DNA of 64,000 bases from Methylobacter sp. (lineage in GTDB: Bacteria; Pseudomonadota; Gammaproteobacteria; Methylococcales; Methylomonadaceae), in the NCBI RefSeq assembly GCF_023227905.1, contig NZ_JALOCF010000012.1, forward strand, positions 37,262 through 101,261, given 5' to 3'. Shown piece by piece: positions 1 through 7,665 of this stretch. The notes beneath the pieces are model-generated. The model saw only the letters and a program-made list of their open reading frames with translations, made no database searches and was not told the DNA's origin. The stretch's first letter is position 1, and every line of letters begins with the position of its first letter. The translations under genes were made by a program, and so were the position numbers.

Positions 1-141
1 CATTGCTTTAACTATTGCACCTAAAAGCGCGGATTTTCCGACACCATTCACTCCAGCAATTACTGTTACATCGGCTTCGAATTGGAGATCAATTTGATCG
101 TAGCCTCGAAAATTGGCGAGTGTTACACGCTCCAGCTTCAT
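1..141 (-). CDS. AAA/RecF-like ATPase, N-terminal part only
   Basis: The first 47 codons of a minus-strand gene that runs off the left edge. The translation starts MKLERVTLANFRGYDQID and reaches a Walker A motif GVNGVGKS at about residues 30-37. This is the layout of RecF/SMC-type ABC ATPases of the AAA_23/OLD kind, where a short N-terminal strand precedes the P-loop. The ATG shares ATGA with the stop of hsdS, so it is translationally coupled to the restriction-modification operon. A defence-associated ATPase is inferred from position. The rest of the protein, and any hsdR, lie outside the window. Confidence 0.75.
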   Translation of the reverse strand, partial: MKLERVTLANFRGYDQIDLQFEADVTVIAGVNGVGKSALLGAIVKAM

Positions 142-1436
142 GAACGCATCTCCTCGATGGAAATCTGGCCGGCCACAGCGGCGGTAATCAGGGCGGCGCG
201 ACGTTCTTTGAGAAGATCGATAGAGTTGCGTATTTCCGCAAGCAATACAGAGCTTCTCTGCCCTGAAATTTCTAAATACTGGGTAATAGCAACTTGCTCA
301 TTTAGCGGTGGAATTAAGACAATGAAGTTTCCGAGTGACTCAAAATTAAGGCCTTCGCGCCCACTTCCCGACTGAGATAGATTAATCTGATGCTGGCCTA
401 TTTCAGACCGAAGCGTGAAATATAAGAATTTGGTTTGAATTTGCTCTAATGGTCTTATGATACAGACATGCTGATTAACGTTTGCTTCCCCTTGCATATC
501 TTCAACGTAGAAGCAGCGACCAATTGAAGCCCCAGTAATATTGATCAAAACATCCCCGTTGGACACCTTGCTATTGGTCATGGACTCGTGCGTCTCGTCA
601 TCGATAAAAACAATATCGTCCATTCGTAAGCCATCGAAATGAATGTTCTGGCTTCTAAGCAGTGGTACACCTTCAGTTTGATACGACTCTGCACCACCTC
701 TTGGCGTGATGCCACTTCCAATCTTGAAAACTACGTGCTTCAACTTCCATATTTCCCAATGCATCGGAATATCCCCCAGCCAGTCGAGGCCGGAGTGTTT
801 GAGAAGGGCATTGGGACTGAGGCCACGGGTGACGGTGCTACTGATGAGGGCGGCGCGCTTTTCTTCCAGCAGGGCCAGCATGATTTTCTTTTCCGCCAGT
901 AGCGCATCGATCTGGGCGGTTTCCCGATCGAGGTAGTCGGCGATCAGGTGTTGGGTTTCATAAGCAGGAACAGGGAGCTTAATTGAACTAATGAAGTCCC
1001 AGTTTGCACGAGGCATTTTTGCGCCGAAGGTCGAGGCATCCACCAGGCCGACGAAATCCGGCGCCAGCATCGAGTAAAGCAAAAAGCGCGGATGAATGTC
1101 CGGTTGTGGCTTTAAAACTAGCAATTCAGTACTGCATACTCCATCTTTATCAGTATGAATGGCTTTCGCTAAATATGGACGCAGCTTCCCGAAAAGCACA
1201 TCACCTGAATAGAAAACATTGGCGGTTCCGCTTGCAGAGTCATCACTCTCGGAGCTATCAGAAGACGTATTGAGCAAAAGCTTTCCTGTCCATGACTGAA
1301 TATTTTCTAGGCCCAAGTAATCGGTATGGTCCGAAGTCGCATCTGTCCGCTCGTTTCGGAGTGGCGCAATAAATTTCAGGCGTTTTTCGACTTCTTCAAT
1401 ACTCCTCGTCTTCTCGCCTTCGCGTGAGCCAACCAT
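138..1436 (-). CDS. hsdS: Type I restriction-modification specificity subunit HsdS
   Basis: About 432 residues, the usual HsdS length. HsdS carries two target-recognition domains that choose the two halves of the bipartite DNA site for HsdM and HsdR. Two repeated units are visible. Each ends in an element of the type LPVPAYETQHLIADYLDRE or LIPPLNEQVAITQYLE, followed by a helical stretch ending LLEEKRAALI or LLKERRAALI. These are the conserved spacer helices. The ATG at 1436 forms TGATG with the hsdM stop; an alternative GTG lies at 1439. The stop overlaps the ATPase gene by ATGA. The variable TRD sequence gives no recognition site by inspection. Confidence 0.93.
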   Translation of the reverse strand: MVGSREGEKTRSIEEVEKRLKFIAPLRNERTDATSDHTDYLGLENIQSWTGKLLLNTSSDSSESDDSASGTANVFYSGDVLFGKLRPYLAKAIHTDKDGVCSTELLVLKPQPDIHPRFLLYSMLAPDFVGLVDASTFGAKMPRANWDFISSIKLPVPAYETQHLIADYLDRETAQIDALLAEKKIMLALLEEKRAALISSTVTRGLSPNALLKHSGLDWLGDIPMHWEIWKLKHVVFKIGSGITPRGGAESYQTEGVPLLRSQNIHFDGLRMDDIVFIDDETHESMTNSKVSNGDVLINITGASIGRCFYVEDMQGEANVNQHVCIIRPLEQIQTKFLYFTLRSEIGQHQINLSQSGSGREGLNFESLGNFIVLIPPLNEQVAITQYLEISGQRSSVLLAEIRNSIDLLKERRAALITAAVAGQISIEEMRS

Positions 1437-3565
1437 CACTCCGTAACCTCCCGCAGTAGCGTCATGATCCGCTTTTCTACCGCCTCCAGTTCCTCGTCAA
1501 TCTCATGTAACGGGCGCGGTGGCTTGTATTCGAAAAACTCGCGGTTGAAATTAATCTCATAGCCCACTTTACCAATGCCACCATCCAGTTCATCCAAAGT
1601 TTCGCGATCAATCCAGGCATCGTTAATATAGGGCCATACCTCGCGTAGGACAAAGCTAACAATGTCTTCCTTGAGTGGGATATTTTCAAAATCTTTCAGC
1701 GTGGGGTCGGACTCGTATTCGATATGTATGCCTTTACTATCGGCATAGAGTCCCAGCAGAGATTGCAACTCGCCTTGCTTTAGCTCGGGCAGAGTCTGGT
1801 TGGGGAACAGAGAGACAATATCCAATTCGTCGATTTTGTGATGTTTAGCGATGACCGGCTTGGCCTCGGAGTCGACCTCAGTGAATGCGTCCCGGAACAA
1901 TTTTTTCTGAGCGGTGCCTTTGGCTCCTTTGGCCCAACCTTCCACGTCTTCCGGTAGGGCTTTGACGATTTTCTGTACAGCTTCCCAAGCTTGGTTCCAG
2001 TCGTCATACTGCTCACCACCTAATTTATCTTCCACTGCCAGCACGGCATCGAGCAGTTCGGGGCAAGTGTCGAGGTAGCGTTCTTTGGCTTCCTGCGTGA
2101 TCTGGAAGCGCAAACGCAATGGGCGCAGGATGGTGACACGCCGGTAGCCGAAATCGGCATTGTCGAACACCTTGCTGGTATTGGATTCGGTCAGCGCGCC
2201 GTGCTCGCGGGTGATTTCATGAATGGCGGCTTCGTCCAGATAGCGGCGTTTGTTGCCAAGGCTGCGTTTCATGGGCGTCCAGCGCTCACGGGCGTCGATC
2301 AGTTGTATCTTGCCTTTGCGATGTTGTTCCTTGCGGTTGCTGAGTACCCAGACGAAGGTACCGATGCCGGTGTTGTAGAACATTTGCTCAGGTAGGGCGA
2401 AAATGGCTTCCAGCCAGTCATTTTCGATAATCCAGCGACGTATTTCGCTTTCGCCGCTATTCGCTCCACCGGTGAACAGCGGCGAGCCATTGAAGACGAT
2501 GGCAGCGCGGGAGCCTGGTAAATCTTTATTCCCCAGTTCATAATCAGCGAATTTATCGATCATGTGTATCAAAAACAGCAAAGCGCCGTCATTAATGCGT
2601 GGCAGCTTGCCTTTGTAACCGCGGAAATCGGGCCAACGGTCAATCTCTTTTTTCTCGCCTTTCCAGTCCACGCCAAAAGGTGGATTGGCCAGCAGGTAAT
2701 CGAACCACATATCCGGGAATTGATCGTTGGTAAGGGTATTGCCGTACTCGATGCGGCTATCGCGATGGCCTTTGATCAACAGGTCGGATGCGGCGACGGC
2801 ATAAGAGCGCGGATTATAGTCTTGCCCATAGACCTTAACCGTGGCCTGTTCGTTATGGGCGCGAATCCAGTTCTGCGCTTCCGCCAGCATTCCGCCAGTG
2901 CCGCAAGCAGGGTCACAAATCGTGGCGATAACGCCTTCCTGCGTAAGCACACGCGTGTCGGGTTCCAACAACAGGTTGACCATCAGCCGGATCACCTCGC
3001 GAGGGGTGAAGTGATCACCGGCCGTTTCGTTCGCCGCCTCATTAAAGCGCCGGATCAAATCCTCGAATACCAGTCCCATGGTGATGTTGTCGACCCGTTT
3101 CGGATGCAAGTCAATCTCGGCGAACTGGGCAACCACCTGATAGAGGCGATTGGCTTCTTCAAGCTTCTCGATCTCCTTCTCGAAATCGAAGCGCTCGAAA
3201 ATCTTGCGGATATTTTCCGAGAAACCATTAATGTAGTCGGTCAGATGGCGGCCGATGTTATCCGGGTCGCCCTTAAGTTTGTAGAAATCGAGCTGACTGT
3301 GGTTATGAAAGCCAAGCGCGTTGCCATCATCATCCTTCGCCACATTATTTAGGATAGCATCGATATTCTGTATGCCTTTGGCGCTAAGTTCCGCGTGACG
3401 TTTTAGTACAGCTTCCTTAGTGGGTGCCAACGCCCAATCGAAACGGCGTAGCACAGTAAGCGGTAGCATCACTCGTTCATATTGCGGTGGTCGATAAGGT
3501 CCGCGGAGAAGGTCCGCTACGGACCAAATGAAGTTGGCGAGTTGCTGGAAGTTGATAGGTGCCAT
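1436..3565 (-). CDS. hsdM: Type I restriction-modification N6-adenine methyltransferase HsdM
   Basis: A 709-residue methyltransferase subunit that methylates adenine with S-adenosylmethionine and forms M2S with HsdS. Motif I (CDPACGTGGM, residues about 217-226) and catalytic motif IV (NPPF, about 294-297) are intact. The typical DHFTPREV lead-in lies at about 184-191. It belongs to the longer HsdM group, with a C-terminal extension of about 200 residues beyond the 500-residue classical form. The ATG at 3565 (MAPINFQQLANFIW) is preferred because an AGGA lies upstream; an in-frame start at 3607 would add 14 unusual residues. First gene of an hsdM-hsdS-ATPase operon. No hsdR is visible in the window. 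Confidence 0.95.
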   Translation of the reverse strand: MAPINFQQLANFIWSVADLLRGPYRPPQYERVMLPLTVLRRFDWALAPTKEAVLKRHAELSAKGIQNIDAILNNVAKDDDGNALGFHNHSQLDFYKLKGDPDNIGRHLTDYINGFSENIRKIFERFDFEKEIEKLEEANRLYQVVAQFAEIDLHPKRVDNITMGLVFEDLIRRFNEAANETAGDHFTPREVIRLMVNLLLEPDTRVLTQEGVIATICDPACGTGGMLAEAQNWIRAHNEQATVKVYGQDYNPRSYAVAASDLLIKGHRDSRIEYGNTLTNDQFPDMWFDYLLANPPFGVDWKGEKKEIDRWPDFRGYKGKLPRINDGALLFLIHMIDKFADYELGNKDLPGSRAAIVFNGSPLFTGGANSGESEIRRWIIENDWLEAIFALPEQMFYNTGIGTFVWVLSNRKEQHRKGKIQLIDARERWTPMKRSLGNKRRYLDEAAIHEITREHGALTESNTSKVFDNADFGYRRVTILRPLRLRFQITQEAKERYLDTCPELLDAVLAVEDKLGGEQYDDWNQAWEAVQKIVKALPEDVEGWAKGAKGTAQKKLFRDAFTEVDSEAKPVIAKHHKIDELDIVSLFPNQTLPELKQGELQSLLGLYADSKGIHIEYESDPTLKDFENIPLKEDIVSFVLREVWPYINDAWIDRETLDELDGGIGKVGYEINFNREFFEYKPPRPLHEIDEELEAVEKRIMTLLREVTE

Positions 3566-3999
3566 GTATTTTGTCGTCCTAGATCGCGCGGTTCTCGATA
3601 AAGCCAATGCGGATAGCTCGTTCCGTGATGATTGTAAAGCCTATCTCTTTGTTGAAGCCGATAGAAAATTGACCATTTGTGCCTGTTAAATTTTGATGAG
3701 GCATAACAGCCGCCTATCTTACTATAGGCTTATAGAATAAGTCGACAGAACTGCTCAGGCGACCTACAAACATCGCTCAGGACTCACATTATGCAAATAC
3801 TCGGAAAGGTAAGAGATGGCAAGTATTCGTGCGAAATTGGGTAAACTCAATAGTTGCAAAGTCGTTTCCAAAACCTGTCCAGAAAACGACCGTTTGATGG
3901 ACATCGATTCAGCAGTGAGTCGGAACAAAGCATCAAAACAGAGCGGCAATATTGGGAACACAAGAGGGTGTAAAAAATTTTTTGTAAACGGCTCTTAGG
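3566..3999. other. Gene-poor stretch upstream of hsdM
   Basis: No convincing gene. It must hold the hsdM promoter. A short plus-strand reading frame (3816-3998) has no recognisable features. This stretch and the transposase remnant after it look like decayed mobile-element DNA between the hsd operon and the tRNA genes. Confidence 0.5.
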
Positions 4000-4191
4000 C
4001 AGGAAACTGCTGCAACTTTATCTAGGAATAAGAAAACGATCTCAGAGAAACTATTGGATAATCTGTTGGTGGGCTATCAAAAAGCCGAAGATCTGCTAGG
4101 CGAGAATGGTCTGCTAAAGCAATTGACCAAGGCATTGATGGAACAGGCACTGGAAGCTGGAATGACCGTACATCTGGAGCACGCAAAATAA
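4000..4191 (+). pseudogene. IS256-family transposase remnant (N-terminus only)
   Basis: In one frame this encodes a peptide containing KLLDNLLVGYQKAEDLLG followed by ENGLLKQLTKALMEQALEA and ending VHLEHAK, then TAA. It closely follows the N-terminal signature of IS256 (mutator-type) transposases, where a D-x-LL-x-x-Y-x-x-PEDL-x-GENGLLKQLTK block is conserved. The catalytic DDE region is absent, so it cannot be functional. Downstream, to about 4320, a few residues (NWQILNAFFQ) weakly recall a later part of such transposases. That would fit an internally deleted copy, but the match is uncertain. Confidence 0.75.
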
Positions 4192-4410
4192 CATAATATA
4201 ACAAATACTTATGGTAAGTTATGACGCTCATTTCTGGCAAAACTGGCAAATTTTGAACGCTTTTTTTCAACTCTTCGAGAGCCTGACGCGAGCCATAAAG
4301 TTATTCGCATTACCCAAAATAAAACATATATCGGGTGCCGTTTGGGGCAAGTTGGCTAGACCTGAATGAGAAAAACGTTACCAAGACCGGAACTTGACCG
4401 GAAGACGGAC

Positions 4411-4441
4411 AAAAAAAAGGGCTTGCACGCTGCAAGCCCTT
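4411..4441 (-). terminator. Rho-independent terminator of the tRNA operon
   Basis: An 11-bp perfect stem (AAGGGCTTGCA, three-base loop, TGCAAGCCCTT) runs directly into eight A residues on the plus strand. On the minus strand these are eight T residues. It lies 9 bases beyond the 3' end of tRNA-Asn. Confidence 0.9.
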
Positions 4442-4449
4442 CATTTTTT

Positions 4450-4525
4450 TGGCTCCCCCGGACGGGCTCGAACCGCCGACCTAATGATTAACAGTCATCC
4501 GCTCTACCGACTGAGCTACAGGGGA
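4450..4525 (-). tRNA. tRNA-Asn (GTT)
   Basis: Minus-strand 76-base cloverleaf: acceptor TCCCCTG pairs with CGGGGGA (one T-G wobble), followed by discriminator G and an encoded CCA. D-arm AGCTCAGTCGGTAGAGC, anticodon loop CTGTTAATC with anticodon GTT, T-arm GGTTCGAGCCC. Co-transcribed behind tRNA-Arg, 16 bases apart. Confidence 0.97.
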
Positions 4526-4541
4526 ATAATTTGTTTCAGTA

Positions 4542-4618
4542 TGGCGCGCCCGGAGAGATTCGAACTCCCGACCGCACGGTTCGTAGCCGTGTACTCTATC
4601 CAGCTGAGCTACGGGCGC
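4542..4618 (-). tRNA. tRNA-Arg (ACG)
   Basis: Minus-strand 77-base cloverleaf: acceptor GCGCCCG pairs perfectly with CGGGCGC, followed by G and an encoded CCA. D-arm AGCTCAGCTGGATAGAG, anticodon loop with ACG (read as ICG), T-arm AGTTCGAATCT. First gene of a two-tRNA operon. Confidence 0.97.
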
Positions 4619-4633
4619 CTTACTGAGACGCTT

Positions 4634-4662
4634 ATTATGCGTTTTCAGCACTTCCCTGTCAA
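4634..4662 (-). promoter_or_regulatory. Sigma-70 promoter of the tRNA-Arg/tRNA-Asn operon
   Basis: Read on the minus strand: TTGACA (4657-4662), a 17-base spacer, then CATAAT (4634-4639), 15 bases before the 5' end of tRNA-Arg. The -35 is a consensus match, the -10 is five of six, and the spacing is ideal. Confidence 0.88.
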
Positions 4663-5043
4663 CTGTAAATTTAATCAATTTACAAATATTTGGATGAATC
4701 AGCGTTGGGGCTATTAATTCCCTGATTAGTGCTCCACAGTAAACCAGAGTATTAGTGATAAATCATGACACCGCTGAACAGTAAAAATTTCCTTATCTGT
4801 ATGGCATACAGGGAGATGGTTCTGCATTCTTATAGGATGACCTTACTTTTATAATCGTTGGCGCATTTTGCCAACTATCTCAATCGTAGCAAGCTGACAT
4901 AAGAGGCGACTTCGTAGTCATAAATTTTCGGACTGATGAAAAAAAGAATTTTTCCTATGGCGAATAACGCGGTGTAAATGAATAATAGCTTATTTTTGCA
5001 TGCCATCAGCCCGATGTTGTAGTAACCCGAGCCTTGAAAAATT
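4663..5043. other. Intergenic region between the tRNA operon and the kinase gene
   Basis: No gene seen. It should contain the promoter of the downstream kinase-regulator pair, but no strong -35/-10 pair stands out. Confidence 0.5.
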
Positions 5044-6381
5044 ATGAGTCTGCGCTACCAAATTAATATACGAATTTTGATCTCTTCCCTGTGCATCCTG
5101 ATACTGGGTGGATCGATAGCCATCTGGCAGGCGCGCGGTGCTGTGACTAAGGAAATCGATTCGTCCATCAATCTGGCTGTCCAGTTGATAACATTCGGCT
5201 TTTCGCAAGCCTCACAAACTCCGCTTAATAAAACCGATTGGTTACTGAAATTTAATTCCCTAAATCAGACCCGGCACTTAAGCATTCAACTAAAAGAACC
5301 TTCAGGACAGATCATCAGTTTTGCCCATGGAAATCGACAAACCAATAATGTCGAACTGCCCCCGCGATGGTTTATCGATCTGGTTGCAGTTCATTACCCC
5401 AAAGTTGAGCATCAAATCACTAGCTTTAACGGCGAACAAATCACCTTGGTTATTCAGGCCAACCCGCTAGATGAAATTACTGAAGTGTGGCAAGAAAGCA
5501 TCGCCTCTTTTAGTTCGTTTTTCCTGCTAACATTATTTACCTTTTTGACCGTCAACCTGGCTTTTAACAAAGCCCTTAAATCCATTGCAGTGATTGTCGA
5601 GGCGTTAAAAGTCATTGAGACCGGACAGTACCAGCAAAAACTACCCGATTTTTCGATCCAGGAATATGACAGTATCGCCAAAGCCATCAATCACATGACC
5701 GGTGAGCTGAGTGCCAGCCAACAGGAAAACCGTGCATTAACCCAACACACCCTGGCAATACAGGAAGACGAACGGCAACGGCTCTCTCAGGAATTGCATG
5801 ATGAACTGGGACAATCGCTGACTGCCATTAAAGTCATGGCAGTAACCACTGGGCGCTCCCCAACCGAAGCAAGGACCGACATCAAACAGGCTACCGACTC
5901 CATCATCAGTATCTGCGATCATTTAATGACCGTAGTGCGTTCGATGATGCATCAACTGCATCCTTTGGTATTAACGGAGCTGGGACTCAAAGCGACCATG
6001 GAAGACCTGTTAAACCACTGGTCAATGAGAAACCCGGAGTTAAAACTCACCATTACCTGCCCTGACGAGGTCGATGATCTGGAGCAAAAGATCAGCATTC
6101 AAATATTTAGAGTCGTGCAGGAATGCCTGACCAATATCGTACGGCATGCCCAAGCAAGCCAAGCCGCAATTAGCCTGGAAATTGAGCATCAAACCGACAC
6201 AGGGCCAAAGCTGCGGCTACAGGTAACCGACAACGGCCAAGGCTGCGCCGCCAACAGGATTAAAACCGGTTTCGGCTTATTGGGCATGCGGGAAAGAATC
6301 AACAGCCTGGGCGGCAACTTCACCATACAGACTCAGCCGCAGCTGGGCATGACTATCACCGCAACCATTCCGTTATCATGA
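5044..6381 (+). CDS. Sensor histidine kinase, HisKA_3 (NarX/MoxY-like)
   Basis: A 445-residue membrane kinase. TM1 spans about residues 10-30, a periplasmic domain runs to about 150, and TM2 lies at about 158-175. Then come a HAMP-like linker, a HisKA_3 phosphoacceptor block (EDERQRLSQELHDELGQSL, with the His about 60 residues past the HAMP) and an HATPase_c domain with DNGQG and GFGLLGMRERI. The short N-terminal sensing region (MSLRYQINIRILI, then ITKEIDSSINLAVQLI) resembles the LapD/MoxY N-terminal domain. MoxY kinases act on methanol oxidation genes in some methylotrophs; that role here is inference. The stop overlaps the regulator gene by ATGA, so the two form an operon. No good ribosome-binding site is seen before the ATG. 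Confidence 0.9.
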   Translation: MSLRYQINIRILISSLCILILGGSIAIWQARGAVTKEIDSSINLAVQLITFGFSQASQTPLNKTDWLLKFNSLNQTRHLSIQLKEPSGQIISFAHGNRQTNNVELPPRWFIDLVAVHYPKVEHQITSFNGEQITLVIQANPLDEITEVWQESIASFSSFFLLTLFTFLTVNLAFNKALKSIAVIVEALKVIETGQYQQKLPDFSIQEYDSIAKAINHMTGELSASQQENRALTQHTLAIQEDERQRLSQELHDELGQSLTAIKVMAVTTGRSPTEARTDIKQATDSIISICDHLMTVVRSMMHQLHPLVLTELGLKATMEDLLNHWSMRNPELKLTITCPDEVDDLEQKISIQIFRVVQECLTNIVRHAQASQAAISLEIEHQTDTGPKLRLQVTDNGQGCAANRIKTGFGLLGMRERINSLGGNFTIQTQPQLGMTITATIPLS

Positions 6382-7022
6382 GCGACAAGATAAAAGTGAT
6401 CCTCGTTGACGACCATGCTGTAGTGCGCGCAGGTTTTCGGATGTTGCTGTCGGCCGAGGCCAATATTGACGTGATCGCCGAAGCCGAGCGTGGCGAAGCG
6501 GCTTGCCAGCTGTATCTGGAGCAACAACCCGATGTAATGGTGCTGGACTTATCAATGCCCGGCATCGGCGGACTGGAAAGCATACGCCGCATCTGCAACC
6601 GAGACAGTGGCGCCAAAATACTGGTCTTTAGCGTTCACGATGAAATGGTTTATGTAGATAGAGCCATGAATGCCGGTGCCAAAGGCTATATCACCAAAAA
6701 CAGCGCCCCCGACATTTTGGTAACGGCGATACAAAAAATAGCCGCAGGCGAGATTTATATAGAGCATGCTTTGATGAAAAACATGCCTGCACAAGCTAGC
6801 GAGACCGATTACCAAACCATCGTAGATTCCCTGTCCGCCAGAGAATTCGACGTATTCCTGCTGCTGGCGAAAGGCTTTACTGGCCATAAAATAGCCGATG
6901 AACTATGCCTGGGCTATAAAACCGTCGCCAATTACGGCACGCGAATAAGAAGTAAACTTAACGTTTCAAGCGTCGCCGAACTGGCGCATATTGCGATGGT
7001 TCTGGGAGTAATGAAGAATTGA
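6378..7022 (+). CDS. LuxR/NarL-family response regulator
   Basis: 214 residues: an N-terminal receiver (VDDHAVVRAGF, phosphoacceptor Asp in VMVLDLSMPG at about residue 57, conserved Lys in YITKNSAP) and a C-terminal LuxR HTH (LSAREFDVFLLLAKGFTGHK, then KTVANYGTRIRSKLNV). It overlaps the kinase gene by ATGA and is clearly its cognate partner. The HTH recognition helix has YKTVANYGTRI where most family members have KTVxxHxxxI. Targets are unknown; the convergent lipoprotein gene is a possible one only by proximity. Confidence 0.93.
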   Translation: MSDKIKVILVDDHAVVRAGFRMLLSAEANIDVIAEAERGEAACQLYLEQQPDVMVLDLSMPGIGGLESIRRICNRDSGAKILVFSVHDEMVYVDRAMNAGAKGYITKNSAPDILVTAIQKIAAGEIYIEHALMKNMPAQASETDYQTIVDSLSAREFDVFLLLAKGFTGHKIADELCLGYKTVANYGTRIRSKLNVSSVAELAHIAMVLGVMKN

Positions 7023-7056
7023 GCAGGCTGCGCATCGCGCAGCCATTACCCTGCTC
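7021..7056. terminator. Hairpin between convergent genes
   Basis: GGCTGCGC (7026-7033), loop ATC, GCGCAGCC (7037-7044), with an outer GAGCAG/CTGCTC pairing. No T-run follows on either strand. It sits exactly between the regulator stop and the stop of the convergent lipoprotein gene, so it is a likely bidirectional terminator. Confidence 0.6.
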
Positions 7057-7058
7057 CC

Positions 7059-7580
7059 TCAATGCCAGCCGCCGTATTGTTTAGTCGGATCACCGCGCCA
7101 ACCCGTTGTGGTCTTGTTGGCATCGGGAGTATGTACAATGCCCGATGCCGCACGGGTCATATTGGCATGCGTATAGCCGCCCATCGCTTTTGCCGCTTTA
7201 GCTACCGCCGTCGTCGAGGGATTAATATCGTATTTCGTAATCGTGTCGTGAATGACCGCTGTAACCAGCTTCTCCGTGCCCGGCCCGGAAGAAAACGCCA
7301 ACAGAATCGGTAAAACCGTATTGGCTGGCACTTCCACGCTGTAATGGCCGTCATTTACAGTCGTTTGGGTAATTAAACGATCGTTTTCATCGGTTACTTC
7401 CACGATGCCGGTTTTAATCACGCCTTTGTCATTACTGACAATCCCCTCTAAAACAGTCGCTTGTGCATATTTTTTTACCGGGGCTTGACTGACTTTTGCC
7501 GTTTTCTGCTCTTGCTCGCAACCGATAATTCCAAAACCAGTCAAGGCCAGCACTGCCGTAAATAAAATTGTGCGATTCAT
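7059..7580 (-). CDS. Putative lipoprotein of unknown function
   Basis: 173 residues from the ATG at 7580, which has a strong TAGGAGG four bases upstream. The signal peptide MNRTILFTAVLALTGFGIIG ends at Cys21, a lipobox-like site, so outer- or inner-membrane anchoring is expected. The mature part has a beta-rich segment (VLEGIVSNDKGVIKTGIVEV, then VNDGHYSVEVPA) like carboxypeptidase-regulatory folds. It is followed by a region ending GWRGDPTKQYGGWH. Convergent with the kinase-regulator pair. The exact function is not recognised. Confidence 0.75.
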   Translation of the reverse strand: MNRTILFTAVLALTGFGIIGCEQEQKTAKVSQAPVKKYAQATVLEGIVSNDKGVIKTGIVEVTDENDRLITQTTVNDGHYSVEVPANTVLPILLAFSSGPGTEKLVTAVIHDTITKYDINPSTTAVAKAAKAMGGYTHANMTRAASGIVHTPDANKTTTGWRGDPTKQYGGWH

Positions 7581-7665
7581 CTTTCCTCCTACCAATGCCT
7601 AGCGTTATTGCTGCAAAGTACATTGGATTATAGTGCCCAAGCTATTCCCGGCAAAAACAAAAAAC

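Noticed and set aside
2564..3352. 262-residue plus-strand frame
   Set aside because: Antisense to the motif-bearing part of hsdM.
4394..4717. 107-residue plus-strand frame containing RPERFELPTARFVAVYSIQL
   Set aside because: This is the well-known spurious translation of the tRNA-Arg and tRNA-Asn genes on the other strand.
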